Shown: positions 20,636 to 34,499 of the stretch, piece after piece | Position numbering within the stretch: position 1 is the stretch's first letter | Layout of the letters: every line of letters starts with the position of its first letter | Position numbers and translations under genes: made by a program | Notes under the pieces: generated by a model | Told to the model about the DNA's origin: nothing | The model's input: only the letters and a program-made list of their open reading frames with translations | Database searches by the model: none | Origin: Nematostella vectensis | Lineage: Eukaryota; Cnidaria; Anthozoa; Actiniaria; Edwardsiidae | Reading direction: 5' to 3' | Assembly: GCF_932526225.1 (NCBI RefSeq) | Contig: NC_064035.1 | Location: 14,680,469-14,744,468 of the forward strand | Length of the DNA: 64,000 nucleotides

Positions 20636-22780
20636 GATTCAATCCTCCTTTTCAAGGAATGATCTCTGTTTTGTAATGAACGAATTCAAGCAAAACAAGC
20701 TTTCCTGAGAATTGAACATGCAACGAAACTCATACAACACTGAGAGCAGCAGTGTTTGTAATTTGACCATGTGATTTGCATATCAAAAGGAAATCGACGT
20801 GGCGCACAGGTGAACAGTAACAAACCACTTCCGGAAATCCATTTCCGGTCGAAGAAAGGTCTCGGGTATATTTCCGTATGTAAGAAATAGTTTTTTTTTT
20901 AAGTCTGGTAAAACAGGTTTATTTACGGGTATTTACTAACAAATTTTCTAACATATCTGTGAACTAAAGAGATAGAGCAAAATGATTGAAAGGTTCTTAT
21001 TTCTCCCCTGCCAAGCAAAGAAAGGGGGGACTCCTTCTAGACAACAGTCGTGGAAGTCAGCTTTTTATAACTTTAATCGAAAAAGTTCAATCTACAATTC
21101 TTGACTTTGCTAGAGTATGCATTACCACATAGTGTGACGTCAAAACAATAGTGTACAAATGGCGTTTTCTAGCTGACAAAAATAAGTTTTCAGAAAATTA
21201 TATCATTATACATATGATAGTTTTCAAGAAAGTTTGCCGGTGAAATACCGCCATTTTGAGACCTCAACCATGCTGGAAGTATTTTTGCGTTTTCCAGCGC
21301 TGTCTAGGCCTATGTTGATGATCGTAAGGACTTTTAGTATGCTTTAAAAGCGGCATGGTGACATGTTAGATACAGTGATTGATCAACCACACGTCTTTGC
21401 AGTTTGGGCGCGGCTTTAGTTCCTAATGCCATCTAATGAAATCATATAATCCCATTCTCCTATCGCCCTATTAGGTCTCCGGAAATAACCTATTGATTGT
21501 AGATAGCTTTTCTATCATTAACTCTTTGTTTCTAGAAAGATTTGGTGTAATCCCAGTATTTAATAAGAGCGAGGAATAATTAAGAGGTTATAATTTACAA
21601 GAGTGATCTTCTAGGAGCTTATCGTTAGGCCAAGTAAAAAAAAAAGACACGTTTATCGTCCCCGCCCGCATCCTTCTTCGGAGCCGCATCAATATATTTG
21701 TTTTTATTTTTTTATTTAGATATTTCTGCTGCTTTTTTGATTGTTTGTTCCTCAGATGTTCAAATTTCGTGCGTTAGCGGTGCCTGGGCACTGAAATAAA
21801 GGCAGACTTTCCCGTTTCAAGGCTTTTACATCTTTGATTAACCAAGGAAAAAATAAATAAATAAAGATATTTTGATCTTATCAGACGATAAACATGTTTT
21901 TATTTTTACTTGGTCTTATGAAATATTGTTAGTCTTATTACAGCGAAGATTTGTTGTGTTAATTACTAAGCTATTGTATTTAAAATACAACTGAAGAAAT
22001 AAAAGCAATATCCTTAAAAAAAGTTTATTCTTCAATATTAAATACCTCCTATGTTATTGCTTTTATTTCAAAAGCTACACTCTAAGGCTAGTTATTAACA
22101 ACAGCATAGCATAATCGACCAAAAATACCAAAGATAAAACAATGACATGTAAAACAGAGAAGTAAAACAGAGAAGTTAACTCAAAAGGGGGTGGGAGAGG
22201 GTGCGACGGGACACGGTGTCTCTTGATGTGTTGCACCAGCCTTAGGGCAAATCGATTAACTAATTTATAAAATATTCTTATCATTCTATACAGGTTCAAT
22301 ATATCGGTCCTACGTAGTTATTAAAAGGTAGTGGCATTTGTTATGTTTTGCGGAGAGTGAGTCGTGAGTTTGACACGCCCCAGCAGACTCTCACCGATCA
22401 CGGTGAATAAGGACTGTATTGTGTTATCCCATGCCCTCCCAGGAGCAACAATTAGACAAAATAGGGTTAGGTAGGCATTCATCCAAGAGTAAATTATGTT
22501 TGCTTTTTTTCCACGCTGCACTTTTCCGTGGCAGAGCAGAAGCGTTGTTTAACCCCCCCGACCCCCTTATGTCCCATCAGGGATGAAGAGGCCTAAGTAC
22601 GTAAGTACCCCATATCCGCTAGTTAAAAGTTTAAGGTGTTGGAAATAAGATCGGTTGGCTAAGGTACATATGTGGTAGAAAAACCATGAATGAAAGGCAA
22701 GCGTTCAAGTGCCGCAAAATATGCAATGCGAGCACGGTTTGCAAAGCGCTTGAGCCTGCGAGCTTTTTGCCTTGCGAACC
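20636..22780. other. non-coding; TMED upstream region
   Basis: The TMED promoter should lie just above 20636, but no motif stands out. A 15-base inverted repeat (gaaataaaagcaata / tattgcttttatttc) lies near 21996-22068. I see no coding exon. Confidence 0.4.
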
Positions 22781-23110
22781 CTTACGGGGGGGGGGGGGGG
22801 GGGGAAGGGGGCCCTTACGAACTTGAAGGAACGATTCGGGGGCCCTTTAAATATATAGATATGGTCTGCCCTTCGTGCCCCCGTGCCCCAGGTTTTTACG
22901 AAATTAGGTGGCGTAATCAGGGAAGGATCAAGGAATTCCAAAAAGGGGGGGGGGGGGCAGAAGCAAGTGTTTCAAGAAAGGGGGGCGGGGTTCATTGTTC
23001 TTTTCTGGATTTCCTTATATTTCTTGTTAGTTTCAAGCCAAATATCCGAAAATGGAGGGCGGGGGGGGGGGGGGGAGGTGGGGGTGGGGGCTCTGGCCAC
23101 CCCTAGATCC
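22781..23110. repeat. G-tract-rich low-complexity region
   Basis: Three long G runs (about 22787-22804, 22947-22957 and 23062-23076) lie in purine-rich sequence ending ggccacccctagatccggccc. It resembles the interior and end of G-tract MITEs of this genome, but I cannot pair its ends. Confidence 0.6.
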
Positions 23111-26100
23111 GGCCCTTGTTATGCAGCTAAAGCTCGATCATGTACCACACTGCACCCTCTTTTGTAATATGACTGCTATTTGTAATTTAGTAACAAACTG
23201 TGTACATCATATATTGGGTGAGGGGACTATAACGTGTCCTTTGTGCCCTGAACAAAGCAATACCTTACTATCCCTGTAACAAAGGGGAGCTTTTTATTGA
23301 ACTTGGAAAGAATACTTTAAAATAACCTTGAATAAAGTGACTTAACGCGTCGCTATATTAGTGCTTGTAAAAGTTTGTCTCTTGTTACATCTGGCTATTG
23401 ATCGTCTACTACATTACGCACGAACAGAACATGCCCTTGTAGCTTGCTCTCTGCATCGAGCAAACAGGCGAAAGACACATGATTAAAAAAAATCAGAGGC
23501 GGATGAAAGAGTTGCACCTGTTCGTGTATGTATCACAAAACAGAGAAAGTGACAGTATCTACCCGCTTGTTTGCAAAACGGAGCCTCACAATAAATTGCT
23601 GCAGCACTAAGGGAAAACAAGGGCGCCCGATTTTTGAAATTAGGGAATTTTTTACAAAGGACGCCGGCGAAGGCAGACAAAACAACGAAAAATCTCAAAC
23701 CGACACGGGAAAATGCGCTCTATCTGCTGCTTCAGCCGTTTTACACTAAAACCTGACCTTGATGTGAAAACACTAAGTCACGGTCTATCGAGAACGGGGA
23801 CGTTTGCACTATAAACCAACTCTCTGTGTGAAAATAAGTTTCTAGGTTTGTTTCTATCTTATAAAAGTATGAACGCCAATCATTTTTATAGACACTCGTC
23901 TAGATTTGAGCGCTAGAATGAAGTACTATTTTCTTTCGCGTCTTCCTACCCATCCGCGGTCGTTCTCGCTGTAATTACATATTGATTTATGATAGCGAAA
24001 AGTAATAGAATGATAAGTGCGGGTGAATATCGAGGTACTGGTATTTAATTATTTGGAGATGAAGATACATTGAATCAATAAATAATCGGCAAACTTTCAT
24101 CACCGAAATTATTGAAAACGGACGGAAGGATTGAAAGAAAGGCCATTCTTAATCAATTTCACAATTTTGATAAGGTTTAAATTAACGTCATTATAGGATA
24201 CATTTTCCTATTTACTTTCAGGATAGTTTCGTTAAATCAATTACAAGAGCTTGTATGTGATAAGGCGTGGTGTGATCAGATACACGCAATATGTAGTTTT
24301 AATGTCATTGCTGCACTAAATGAAGCAAAGTTTAAATCTTGATGAAATTTCAAATCACGTCAATATCCTGTTACTCTGTTTGATTAAAATGGTCATCTTT
24401 TAATTTCATAATAAATGATTTGTAGGGTCATATACAAAGAGGGAGAGTTAACAGGCTTAACAGAGAGCTAGTGCGCTATATATTTTCAAAATTGTCTAAA
24501 ATAAAAAGGTGTAATTTCTAAGAAATGTGATTTAACTTAAAGTGCATCTGAGCTAAAGGAATAAAACCAACATCATTAAAGTCGAACAAAATGTGTTTTC
24601 AAAGGCATGCGATTCTACTGTAAATAATAGGGGAAAACATTGATATCCATGTATAGAAAACTGAAAATTGCAGTAAAAGAACGAAATGAACGATAGGAAT
24701 TAGTGGATTAAAACGAGTGATTACAGCATAACGGCTTCACATCGCACACAGAGGCTCTAAATGGGGTTGACAGTTAACAATAAAATAGCAAAAACAATCA
24801 AGCGTCAAACGCAAATTTGTGGAGAAAAAAAACCCCGTAACCCTTGTAAAGAAGATGCAAAAAAAAAATCAACCACAATCATAAAACGCATATGTTTTCA
24901 ATCTTTAAACGTAAAAGCGCCTATTTTTAACCATTAACCGTAGATGTCTCTGAGATGGATTATATGGGAATGATGATAAAATGATATAAACAAGAATAAA
25001 ATAGAGCAGGTTTATACTGGTAAAAGCCATATTTTTGTTCAGTGCAAGGACATTTTTATTCAAGCTATCACGAGAAATACAAAAGATGTGTGTTACCTTG
25101 ACAAGGGGCAGAGCGAACAATAATAATGCTGCTCCAATGAGTTACAGAGGACGTTTTCTGTTGTTCTCATCTCTTGAGCAAAACGAACTTCGTTTTGGGG
25201 ATCCGCAAAAACGAAATCAAATTCCGACCTTCTGTTATTTAATTCCTTTAATGTTTAATGTAAAAAAAATCACAAAATCACTTCTAACAAAGAAAAGCAC
25301 GAATATTCCCGCACGTATTTTGGCTCCGCGAAAAAATAACCAAAAGCTCGCATCAAGACAACTCTTTTCCTTGACTAGGGATTTTTGTCACTTTGGTATT
25401 TATGGTATTTCACCGATATTTGTTACACGTAACTATAATGCACTGCAGGAACCTAAAGCCAACATTTAAAAATATTGGATGGCATTATTTTCAACTGAAA
25501 GCAGTAACAATTTTAGCATTTGAAAAAATAAAAATAAAATAAAAACAGGTTACTTCAGCTGTTTTTCAGGGCGGAGTAGTTTCAGCTAGGTGTGCATTGA
25601 ATCATTAGGCAACAACGAAGTGATAAAAATCACAGCAAGAGATGTCACCTCTTATTCCAGTCATCTAGATTTTCACCTTTTAATGGATTGTTAAGCATCT
25701 GGAAAGGTAAGTGTCGCACAAATGGCAGGAAAGTATTGGTTAGAAAATTTGTTGCGCTGTGCTGCAATATGGGGTTGCGTTAGTTAAATCTTGGGTGGGT
25801 GTTTTTTATTTCTTTAAAAAAACATTTAAACTTTTGATATTTGTCTATCTCTTTTCATATTATGTGACAGCTTTATGTAGATTCCTTTCCTTTCGGAAAA
25901 AAAATGAAATACCGCTCATATTGCTATAATCCTGTTATTGATCCTCTACATTCTACAAACGTTTTTAGTATTTGTTAATAAAAAGTTTCATACAACAAAT
26001 AGTCAAACAATTATTTTGTCACTTTATGGTAATATTCGTGATCAGACAAAGAGATTCTTGTTTTAGGGAAAAAAATGTTCGCAAAATCTTTATTATTTCG

Positions 26101-27033
26101 TACAGTTTGTTATTATAAGAACAGGCTGTAGCTCTGTAAATTAAATATGAACTTGTGATGGTTTAACATTTAATTAGGCGCTTAAGTATAATATAATGTA
26201 ATGAAAAGTCCAATAGATGTTTATCTATGTTCAAGTTTTATGAATCTGCTTTAAGGAAGTTTCCTAAAGTTGCACAAATGAGAAACATCAATTGATTTGA
26301 TGAAGTTGAGACAAAAAAAATAATTCCCTATCGCCGAAAGCAATCAAAAGCTAAATGAAAGGTTTAAAAAAAAAATTAGAAAACAAGGCTTTTTGGACAA
26401 CTATATAAATAAACCATAAAATTCTTACCAAAATCGGAAGCAACTTTGATTCTAAAGTAAAGTAGCGGCTGAAGAAGTAAATAAAAATACAGATTCACAA
26501 AAAGATTTGAACGCACTCGATTTATTTGAATGCAATAGAAATCTCTATTCTAGATAGGACTGTTTTTTTTAATTAAAACACTCCATAGCAAACAAAAACT
26601 CGTTTTGAATCTCCCTAGAAATTTTTGATTAAGCTTTACTTTAATGCAACAGGATCTAATTTTTCTTTCATGTTTTATTTGTGGTTTTCGAATGTACACA
26701 TTGATCATGGACATGTATAGGTTGTGCCTGTCTGGTGTGGTCATAATGTTTGTCTCTTTTCTTCAAGCTGATCCCTGTTGATGGCAGTCAAGACAATCGC
26801 CTTCCTTTCTTGCTCCATCAGGGCGGACAGATTGCGCTGTCTGTTTAAATAACATTTTTAAAACCTCTCTTTGCATTCTTAGTCATTAACCAACACCGTA
26901 GTCCGATTTCCGAACTTTGCCTTTTTATCTCTATTTCTTCTTTGCGTAAGCAATAGGCAAGCGAGAAGTATGATATTTTCATTCTGAGCAAACCTGATCG
27001 CTCTACCGCGCGCGAACAAGCAAGCGCGTATAA
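23111..27033. other. non-coding, AT-rich
   Basis: Only short AT-biased frames without recognisable motifs, for example a 144-codon plus-strand frame at 25035-25469. Nothing I can support as a gene. Confidence 0.4.
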
Positions 27034-27039
27034 TTTATT
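27034..27039 (-). promoter_or_regulatory. possible poly(A) signal of homeobox gene A
   Basis: A minus-strand AATAAA lies 26 bases past the stop codon of the homeobox frame. The position is plausible but very close to the stop. Confidence 0.4.
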
Positions 27040-27065
27040 GAAACACATTCCACTGGAGTTCAAAA

Positions 27066-30000
27066 TCAATTTTCAATGTCGATAGTGCAATCGCAAAATT
27101 CTTTGGTCTTCTTCTCGCGAGCGCGTCTGTTCTGGAACCAGATTTTCACACGATGTTCTGTTACGGAGAGTGAAGAAGACAGATCTCGGACCTCGACGCT
27201 AGATAGATAGTGCGTATCTAGAAATTTCGCCTCCAACGCGGCAAGCTGCGACGCAGAAAAAGGGATCCGTGGGTTTCTATCCAGCTTGTGCTTGCGACTG
27301 CCTCTTCGGGGTTTGGATCCTAGGAAGAATTAAGCAGACGACTTAGTAATAAATCCCTTATAATCCTAATATCAAATTCTTGAACAAAGCCACAACATTG
27401 GCATGCAAAATTGGACTGCGCTCAGGTTTACAATGTTGATGGCTAGTATAATTCATATCATATTATAATTTTTATCTTTTTTTACTAAACAAATGTACAA
27501 ATTACTATTAAATGTACGCCGTTGGCTTATTGTATATTTTGAATGGATTTCATGGAGAAGAGAAATAATCCCAGAAATGCGAGAATGGAATATTTCCCCT
27601 TTCGAACATATGACGTCTAGGTATTTCTACCTTTGCGAAAAACCAATAACTCAATCACCCAATAAGATCGGTTCTGTACTCTCTACACTCTGTAATCTGT
27701 CATCAGATTAGCGGCTTTTGCTCGCGTTCAATGTGCTATTGTAAAGGAAGCAGCCCTAAGCCATCTGATCTAGCTACGGGTTCGAACCTAAGGGCGCGCC
27801 CCATCTGCTTCCCCTAGCATACACCTCGCCTCTGATGCATTGTTCGGCCAAATTCCAGCGCTACATATGCAGGCACTGCCCTTTGTTCTCGGTCCAATTG
27901 TGGCGGGGAATTAGCGCAAAGCTGGCCTCGCTATCTCCACAATGAGAATAAAGCTAGGCGTGATGTTTGGGCCGAAGTCTGCTTAAATCATGCGCAATTA
28001 TGCTAGCCTGGTAGAACTAAATGTATTTAACGCCAAACTGGGAAATTACTGTTTAATAAAACCCTTGGAAGTGAAGTGGTCTGGTACAGGTGTGAAGGAG
28101 CCCTAAAAAAAGATAACGCTCCAACAAAACAGTTTCCCAAATCAATACAGTAAAGATCCGAAAGTGTGACAACACACAAAACTTTTTGAAATTGCATCTT
28201 TTTGTTATATTTGATCATAATCATGAATTTTAATTTCTTTGAAAAGACTTTTTCTGAAGAGATAGAAATATTAATTCCGTTTTGTCGGCTGAAAGATGCT
28301 AAGCCGACAGGCAAACATGCTCGTTTTTATATGGGACCAGCGACATTTTTTCCGGCGTTTGATATATTTCAAAGTGAAAAACTGGTTGAATGCTTTTTGG
28401 AAACTGTTCTGTTAACAGTAAATAAGTTATAGCTGTAGAAGTAGAAGAGTAGAAGTAGAATGAAGCCAGGTCAAAAACTCACAGCTTTTAATTTAAGAGA
28501 GATACGAATAAGCAAAGATGAATAGATATAGAGCATTTTTCTTTCTAAAAGAATTTCAAACTAAATAAGAAAAGAAAATCATTAACAAGAAAACATGTCC
28601 TTGTTCTGGTTCTCAATATCATTCTTAGAATCTTTCCTTTCAGAAGTGCTATTTCGGAAAAGGGGAATAATTTCGTATTGCAATTATTGTTGTGCAATGT
28701 AGGCTTGGTAGAATCGCGAAAAACCCTCAAAAGCACTATTTTTTGTGACTTTCCCTGATGTTTCGCATCTTAAGACTATTCGGGAACAAAAGATCACACA
28801 ATGCAGACGGAACGTGTATAAAATCTGACAATCCTGAGTTAAAGATAGAGGGAAAAAATTACCCCCAACAGCGAACTAAGATGTAACCAATTGCTTATTT
28901 TTTAACACTTTTTGTGGTACCATGTTAAACAAATACCGAACCACGAAAAAAAACTACTGCAAACTACTACGTATAACAGGTTTTTTTTTATCAACGGAGG
29001 ATAGTTGAAGAGTGAAATAGTGGATATTGCGGGTTCTTTTTGACTAATTTGCGGGCTAAGGCCGGGCAAACAGGATGCTCTAACACACAAGAGGCGGGCT
29101 GTTTGTTCGCACTTGCGAGATGTAATTTAACTCAAGCGGATTTAATTACTAGACCTCTAAACTGAAAAAAAAAACTTTTTTTGCTTGCAGACTCGTATGT
29201 TGGAGAAAATCCAACACCTTCTAAAGAGAGCGACAAAAAGACATTTAAGCCCAGAGCTGTTTACACACTCGAACCCGCCATCTTGGATAACAAATCAAAC
29301 AAAGTTATTTTGGCAATGTTGTCGGTGTTATAGCTGGATTTCCTGTCTATTCTAAAGTTTCCTGTTAGACACGAGCTGGTTTAGAGACACGGCTAGCAGA
29401 CCTGGAATTCACCACGTAACTAAACATTGCCTTGAGGGCAATAAAGCACGGCAGCCCAAGGCGCTTTGTAGCCAGAGTGTACACGATGAAAAGCCTCTTA
29501 GCTTGTGGCGAACAGTTCTGTCTACGAGCTGTCTTTTGTTTAAAGAGCAATTCACACTCTACTGTCATAGTGAAGAATCTTATGCTAAGCGCGCGGTAAG
29601 ATTTTGCGGACCCAATAAACCCATTCGATGACGAGCCAGACGTCGTTTCGGTTCACTTGCTAGGGGTGGCGGTGCGGTAACCATTACGAACAAATGCTCG
29701 TTTTAGCGAAGTCTGTCTTTACGAAAAATTATATTTTATCAGTGAACGCATCGAAAGCGTCACTTCCATCCGAAGTACGTAGTTTTATGTTACAGCATTA
29801 AGATAGTAGATAGAAAAAACGGAGTATGGAATGTCTTTACTTATCTCGAGGTCAAGTGACTCACAAGTGGAATCGTGAGTGTTTCCGCCTACAAAACGTA
29901 TCTTGACAGTGCTTGCGGATGCTTTTAACGTGGGCTTAAGCTAAAGGAGAAAATAGGCATTGCAGGAATGGACTGTAAGCTAGGAAACAAGCACGTTAGG

Positions 30001-30537
30001 TGCCTGGTTAACTCCTCTCCATCCATCCTGGTTAACCCACTCTCACATCCAACCCCAAATCAAGCTCTTTAGTTGAAAAGCTCAGGCTTGCGCTCAATAA
30101 ATCCCACCACAATAGCAATAAGTGGGTATGTTAACACTATCAAATAGCAGTATAATACTCATGCAGGGCTAAGGTGCAAACTTACTTGGAATCTTTGGTG
30201 GGCAGTAGCGTGTATAGGCCAACCACGGCAGCCTCACGAAGATGTTGTCTATCTTCTTGGCTGTAGCATCGTCTTTACTGGAAGCATTCGTTGTGAATGA
30301 AATCTCTCTTTTGATCTCATCCTGCGCAGGCTCTGGAGAGTCCGGCCGACTTCTAAAAGCCCCTTCACGAAGGATATTCTCTATAGAAAAGGGCAAAAAA
30401 GGCTTAGCTGTCTGATCTCGCGGTGTGTTTGGTTTGGTGGCTTCTCTATTATTCATAGTTGGAAGGGCACTAAGCGATCTGTGGTTAGCGGGGGATATGT
30501 AATCCTTGCCAGCTGCTGAATGTCGGCTTACAGACAA
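27066..30537 (-). CDS. Msx-like homeobox transcription factor A, two exons
   Basis: Exon 1 is 30186-30537 and exon 2 is 27066-27319. CCAA|GTAAGT joins TTCCTAG|GA in phase to make an Arg codon, giving 201 residues. Residues 47-56 (FLPFSIENIL) form an engrailed-homology-1 motif that recruits Groucho/TLE co-repressors. Residues 103-118 (LPWLAYTRYCPPKIPR) are a Trp-containing linker before the homeodomain. The homeodomain is about 131-190, with Phe at position 20, Gln50, Asn51, Arg53 and VKIWFQNRRAR in helix 3. The start NPRIPFSASQL recalls the Msx-like (Msxlx / fly CG15696) class rather than true Msx; that class call is from memory. The tail after the homeodomain is only about 11 residues. It is a sequence-specific DNA-binding repressor by inference. 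The start is the first Met of the open frame. The 2.9-kb intron holds no feature I can name. Confidence 0.9.
27320..30185. other. intron of homeobox gene A
   Basis: No recognisable nested gene. GGAAGCAG at about 27747 and CTGCTTCC at about 27800 bracket a GGTTCGAACCT motif that recalls a tRNA T-arm, but the span is too short for a tRNA (see rejected items). Confidence 0.5.
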
Positions 30538-33115
30538 GATCGCCCTCCTAACTCTAGCCTAGCCAACACCACAATACTAGATTTTGTTTCAGTCTGTTTG
30601 CACACGCATACTTTCAAAAGAGGCTTAATTCACGTTTCATTATGGAGACGTTGATCAAGGCTCTGACAGGTCTTGTCATTTTTAGCCCGTGCTCCCTACA
30701 AATCCCGCTTCTTAGCGAATATTTCCCCTGTCATCGAGTCGTCACTAGGTGCTTATTACCAGCGGATTATTTCATCGGAAAAAACCCTTTATAGCTTGTT
30801 TTGGGATTTGTGAGTAACTAAATACACATACTCTTTCACTGATTTCCTGCGCCAATAAAAGTCATTATTTTCACCAGGCGTGACCTGCTTTGCTTTAATT
30901 TGGGCAAACGTAAAGTTTTAATTGTCCTCTTGTGTTACCGTGAGTGGTATCGAATCATCCAATTCATTACGATTTGCAAAATTATTTATAAACACTTGAA
31001 GCTGTCAAATTAGAATTCATTACGAAAGGGAGTTTGCTTCGAGCAGCTTGTAACCTCCCCGGAAACACAAGCAAAAACAAGTCAAAGAAAAACTCCCCCA
31101 ATGTACCAACTTTACAAACTTCACTCAAACTGTGGAATAAAGTGTATAAAATGTGCGGTTTGAAAGTTTAGATCACCCATAGCTTGGACACAGCTTGGAG
31201 CAGGGCGGGTAGATGGCGATTGCTCTAAGTCCTGCACAGACGTAGCAAACAATGATTTTCAATAGCGCACTTGAGTTTTGAAGAGCACCTACTTTCGCGT
31301 GAGTATTGAACAATAGGAACGATCTGTTTTCACGAGTGCTCTTTGTACAGTAAAGAAGTGTGATTAAGATAGACACTTGTAAACCCATTAACGATACCTA
31401 GTGGTGTCCAAAGGAAATTTAATTTTCGCCCAAGATGACTAAGGAATTAGTACTCTATAAACACATGCCAAGCGGCGAATTAGTAAAACGAACGTTGAAC
31501 CGTCGTGATTGGTCTGAGTCGGGGACCAGTTAGAGCCTTATGAACTTTGGGGGCGTGCTCCGAGACCGTGTCTAATCGCTAAACAACCCACAAGGGAGGC
31601 AGCAGTACGAGGGGGCTATCCAAGCGTTTGTCTTAATAACACTCAGACCTTATTTTTACACAGGTCTGACTTTTGATCAGTTCTGTCACACTGATGACAA
31701 AAGGGAACATTCGTTGCGGCCGACTTCCAGAAGGGTTTTCTCTAGTTCCTGGCAACCCTTTAGAAATGACATCTTTATCAATACAGTGCTCAATTTCAAG
31801 GCAAGAATAGGCAGCAGGTTTTCGGGGGAAAAATTAAGTCTATAACTAGTCTATTGATACCATCAAGACAGTCCTTAGATTACGGCGTCTTTCTCTAAAG
31901 GTCAATTTAATTGAGCGCCGCGCGCCTTTCCGATAGATAAATACGCCCTAGCTTTATACACAGACGCATGCAAGAGCGCCGATGGTGTTATTTGAATGAT
32001 GAGCGCAGCCGCTTCATATCTCTTGTAATCAGGTTTTAAGTACCCGGTAATCCTAGTCGATTGATTAAGCAAGGATATGATACCGGCAGATAAACAAAAG
32101 CTTCAGAGCATTAAACCTATCTTTAAATGGAATGGAACCTTAGAGCTCTTAAAGAACAGTTTTCCAGCCGCATTAGTCATACCGACTCCTAAGACGAATT
32201 CCCGGCTTCGCAATACGTATCCATAACAAGAGCTAAACATAGTCCATCGAAACTCTTAAATCAAAGAACAATTTTCCAAATCCGATTTTTCATTATTTTT
32301 TCCGTTTCTTAATCTCAAGTAAAGAGTCTAACAACTAATCTCCTTTCTTTGTTCAAACTTACACAAAATATGGCAGTGTATTTCTGCTAATCCTAAGCTC
32401 ATTGGCACAGTAGTTTGAATAGTAAATATCAATAAGTACGAAGGTTTGTGATACCTTCGTATGGATGCCCGAGCAAAATTGAGCTTGATTAGAGCTTGGC
32501 TTCTTAATCAAAGTTCAAAGCTTTTATCGGCTAAGACAACTAGACCAAGTTGATTGAATGTCCGTTGGCGGGTCTAGTGCAACCACTAGTCCGTCTTAAG
32601 CTAGGAATACGTCAAAATGGCTTAACTTCACACTAGAAGGCATGAGAGTTATGCATGTTAATAGAGCTGAAGGGAACCCAAATACCATAAGCCAGAACGG
32701 TGAGACGGGAGGAGATTTAGGGGCGAATTCTTGTGGAAGTAAAGAAATGACATTCTCACTTTCGTACCACAGAGGATAGAGTACGGAATACATTCATACA
32801 TCTCACAAACTCAACTTACTTTAGACTAATTATCTGTTAGTATTTCATAAAATGTAAAAGTTAGCTCAATTACTGTGACAACTGCAGGTGGCGACTGCAG
32901 GGTGGTTAGGGTGAGGTAGGCACGAGCGTGGTGTATTAGTTTAGAATGTAACTGCTCGGGCATTAGGTAGCACAGAAAGTGTACAGTAGTTAGTGGCAGA
33001 AGCGCAGTCGGTGCATAATCGAGAATGCCGTTGTCGTGGCAGTGAAAACAAGGAAATGCAGTATGACTACCATTGGCGTGGTGTGGCTTAGGCTGGCACA
33101 GATGAGTACAGGAGC
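30538..33115. other. upstream region of homeobox gene A
   Basis: Should contain the promoter and possibly developmental enhancers; none can be read directly. No coding exon supported. Confidence 0.4.
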
Positions 33116-33149
33116 ATGGGCAGGGGGTTGGATCAAGGACGCTTTAGGG

Positions 33150-33790
33150 GTAGAAGCACGGGCGATGTAGGGATGGGTGGTAGGGGTAGAAGCATGGGTG
33201 ATGTGGGGATGGGTGGTAGGGGTAGAAGCACGGGCGATGTAGGGATGGGTGGTAGTGGTAGAAGCATGGGGAATGTGGGGATGGGTGGTAGGGGTAGAAG
33301 CATAGGTGATGTAGGGATGGGTGGTAGAAGCATGGGCGATGTGGGGATGGGTGGTAGGGGTAGAAGCATGGGTGATGTGGGGATGGGTGGTAGGGGTAGA
33401 AGCATGGGTGATGTGGGGATGGGTGGTAGGGGTAGAAGCATGGGTGATGTGGGGATGGGTGGTAGGGGTAGAAGCATGGGGAATGTGGGGATGGGTGGTA
33501 GGGGTAGAAGCATAGGTGATGTAGGGATGGGTGGTAGAAGCATGGACGATGTAGTGATGGGTAGTAGAAGCATGGGTGATGTAGGGATGGGTGGTAGGGG
33601 TAGAAGCACGGGCGATGTGGGGATGGGTAGTAGAAGCATAGGTGATGTAGGGATGGGTGGTAGAAGCATGGACGATGTAGTGATGGGTAGTAGAAGCATG
33701 GGTGATGTAGGGATGGGTGGTAGAAGCATGGGCGATGTGGGGATGAGTGGTAGAAGCATGGGTGATGTAGGGATGGGTGGTAGAAGCATG
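33150..33790. repeat. 36-bp minisatellite, array 1
   Basis: Tandem units of 36 bp (ggggatgggtggtaggggtagaagcatgggtgatgt) alternate with shortened 27-bp units lacking the ggggta segment. As both lengths are multiples of three and the unit lacks stops, long frames open on both strands (a GGRGRSMGDVGM repeat on plus, PPIPTSPMLL on minus). Variants such as acg for atg and agtgatgggtagtag are shared with array 2 in the same order. Confidence 0.95.
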
Positions 33791-34029
33791 GGTGACAAAA
33801 ATACAAAAGCAATGACGGCGAAAGCATGGATGGTATAATCTTAGTTGGAGTGTACGGCGGTGAAGCGAATTTAGTAAAAGTGGTGTTCTAAACTATACCA
33901 CAAGATATTTTTTATTAATATGCCTGCAAAATTAAAGACTCTAAAACTAAAAATCCATCCACCAAACTAATGCACTCTGCTACTGCCAATAGAATCACTT
34001 GATTTATTAATTGCACGTATAAATACCTG
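33791..34029. repeat. 239-bp unique spacer, duplicate copy 1
   Basis: Starts gtgacaaaaatacaaaagc and ends cacgtataaatacctg. It is nearly identical to 34500-34738. It shows that arrays 1 and 2 belong to one segmental tandem duplication of about 710 bp. Confidence 0.9.
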
Positions 34030-34499
34030 GGGATGGGTGGTAGGGGTATGGGGATGGGTGGTAGGGGTAGAAGCATAGGTGATGTAGGGATGGGTGGTAG
34101 AAGCATGGGCGATGTGGGGATGGGTGGTAGGGGTAGAAGCATGGGTGATGTGGGGATGGGTGGTAGGGGTAGAAGCATGGGTGATGTGGGGATGGGTGGT
34201 AGGGGTAGAAGCATGGGTGATGTGGGGATGGGTGGTAGGGGTAGAAACATGGGGAATGTGGGGATGGGTGGTAGGTGTAGAAGCATAGGTGATGTAGGGA
34301 TGGGTGGTAGAAGCATGGACGATGTAGTGATGGGTAGTAGAAGCATGGGTGATGTAGGGATGGGTGGTAGGGGTGGTAGGGGTAGAAGCACGGGCGATGT
34401 GGGGATGGGTAGTAGAAGCATAGGTGATGTAGGGATGAGTGGTAGGGGTGGTAGGGGTAGAAGCACGGGCGATGTGGGGATGGGTAGTAGAAGCATGGG
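34030..34499. repeat. 36-bp minisatellite, array 2
   Basis: Same unit as array 1. The order of variant units from about 34073 to 34400 repeats that of about 33300-33615 almost base for base, so the array was duplicated as a block and has changed little since. It has a few private changes, such as ggtaggggtggtaggggt expansions. Confidence 0.95.

Noticed and set aside
25035-25469. 144-codon plus-strand frame
   Set aside because: No motif, AT-driven composition, no splice context; treated as chance.
27747-27807. Possible tRNA (GGAAGCAG...GGTTCGAACCT...CTGCTTCC)
   Set aside because: The span is about 61 bases, no D-arm or anticodon arm can be folded, and the B-box is one base off consensus.
33116-33838. 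240-codon Gly/Arg/Met-rich plus-strand frame, with Pro/Leu-rich frames on the other strand
   Set aside because: Same reason: the repeat period is a multiple of three without stops, and frames open on both strands.
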